From Gammaproteobacteria bacterium (GTDB lineage Bacteria; Pseudomonadota; Gammaproteobacteria; UBA6429; Thiohalophilaceae), in NCBI GenBank assembly GCA_013152045.1, contig JAADGZ010000069.1, positions 1 through 6,238 of the forward strand: a DNA stretch of 6,238 nucleotides, given 5' to 3'. This document shows, piece by piece, positions 5,641-6,238 of the stretch. The first letter of the stretch is position 1. Every line of letters begins with the position of its first letter. The translations under genes were made by a program, and so were the position numbers. Under the pieces are notes generated by a model that saw only the letters and a list, made by a program, of their open reading frames with translations, had not been told where the DNA came from and searched no databases.

Positions 5641-5668
5641 GCTGCAAGCAGCGGGGAATTAAAACCAA
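5641..5668. repeat. REP-like unit A' of a composite repeat
   Basis: GCTGC (5641-5645) and GCAGC (5648-5652) form a perfect 5-bp stem around AA, followed by GGGGAATTAAAACC. A six-T run (5635-5640) lies immediately before the stem on the plus strand, which is the wrong side for a plus-strand terminator and reads as an A-run after the stem on the minus strand. It lies just past the stop of the histidine phosphatase gene, so it would be in that gene's 3' untranslated region. Confidence 0.6.
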
Positions 5669-5674
5669 CGGAGA

Positions 5675-6238
5675 TTAATCCGTAGCCTGCTCCTGGTTAA
5701 GACGAATTTTCCAGTTACCAGCACAATGCCGCCAATTATTCTTGCCTAGATATTCAAAGTAAAGCGGTTGCGCATGAAACATGCTCAACTTTGCAATATC
5801 TTCGTAATTGAGGATACCGAGGTGGTAGGCTGCATGACGAAATGCTGCGCCATGACCGACAAATAATTTTAATGTATCGGTTGTGCATATACGGCGTAAT
5901 TCTTCCATCCGTTGTATCACATGCTCGGCAACCCGCTGCCCTGCGCTTAACAGGGATTCGGCTCCTGAAAAAGGTAAACAATAGCGGCTGTTTGACTTCC
6001 AGTTTTCTGGTGGCATAGTGAAACGGGGATCCTGACGCATCACTTCCTCAATCTGCTTAATCGTTAGATTCGCCACACAACTGCCGACTCCCCGCTCTGC
6101 AAGCGCGTCAAAAGACTCTATTCTTAATTTATGCAAACCCTTCCGGGTAAGTTGTTCATTAATGATTTTTGCTGTTTTCCAGGCGCGCAACAAATGTGAA
6201 CTATCGACAACATGCAATATTTGCAAATCCCTATCTAA
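5675..6238 (-). CDS. Histidine phosphatase family protein, N-terminus outside window
   Basis: Partial gene with TAA at 5675-5677, open without a stop to the right edge; 187 residues are visible. It belongs to the phosphoglycerate-mutase-like histidine phosphatases, which work through a phosphohistidine intermediate. Visible signatures are SSHLLRAWKTAKIINEQL just inside the edge (family form SSxLxRAxxTAxII), LAERGVGS (the LxERxxG block with the probable acid residue), PFSGAESL (the GGES block) and LFVGHGAAFRHAA, which carries the second catalytic histidine. The defining N-terminal RHG motif is absent, and family spacing puts it some 40-50 residues earlier, beyond the window. A TTG at 6226-6224 could be read as a start but would remove the nucleophilic histidine, so it is rejected. 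Lies 284 bases upstream of the metallophosphoesterase on the same strand. Substrate not predictable: SixA-like, cobalamin, sugar-phosphate and protein phosphatase roles all remain open. Confidence 0.85.
   Translation of the reverse strand, partial: LDRDLQILHVVDSSHLLRAWKTAKIINEQLTRKGLHKLRIESFDALAERGVGSCVANLTIKQIEEVMRQDPRFTMPPENWKSNSRYCLPFSGAESLLSAGQRVAEHVIQRMEELRRICTTDTLKLFVGHGAAFRHAAYHLGILNYEDIAKLSMFHAQPLYFEYLGKNNWRHCAGNWKIRLNQEQATD

Noticed and set aside
5754..5981. Minus-strand frame inside the histidine phosphatase
   Set aside because: Out of frame with the SSHLLRAWKTA and VGHG motifs; Arg/Cys-rich shadow.

Overview
The window reads as a gammaproteobacterial chromosome segment. DbpA, the YhiN/HI0933-type flavoprotein and the cyclopropane fatty acid synthase all resemble their Escherichia coli counterparts along their length. 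The DNA is AT-richer than in enterics, and the gaps hold GC-rich dispersed palindromes of a kind common in environmental gammaproteobacteria such as methanotrophs and sulfur oxidisers. Genus cannot be decided from the sequence alone.

Layout. (1) Bases 1-762, plus strand: the 3' two thirds of cfa, cut by the window start. (2) Bases 763-1116: a non-coding gap with four distinct inverted repeats, a three-copy tandem repeat that forms a textbook G-quadruplex motif, and a weak promoter candidate. (3) Bases 1117-3694, plus strand: dbpA (23S rRNA DEAD-box helicase) and a YhiN-family flavoprotein gene, separated by one base and almost certainly co-transcribed. (4) Bases 3735-5390, minus strand, convergent with the previous pair: an amphi-Trp domain protein preceded by a large metallophosphoesterase of the calcineurin-like superfamily. 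(5) Bases 5391-5674: a second non-coding gap with a short palindrome and a composite repeat (two related GCAAGC-type units flanking a larger stem). (6) Bases 5675-6238, minus strand: the C-terminal part of a histidine phosphatase (phosphoglycerate-mutase-like), running off the right edge.

How the genes may work together. The plus-strand genes are conserved housekeeping functions: membrane lipid modification, ribosome large-subunit assembly and a flavoprotein of unknown role. The minus-strand group is the least ordinary part. Two unrelated phosphatase folds and a small amphi-Trp protein lie in the same orientation, which suggests a phosphate-removal module whose substrate and partner kinase are not visible here. 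From memory, amphi-Trp proteins occur near HprK-related kinase and ATP-grasp genes, so the region right of the window is the place to look for the rest. No rRNA, tRNA, CRISPR array, transposase or phage gene was seen.
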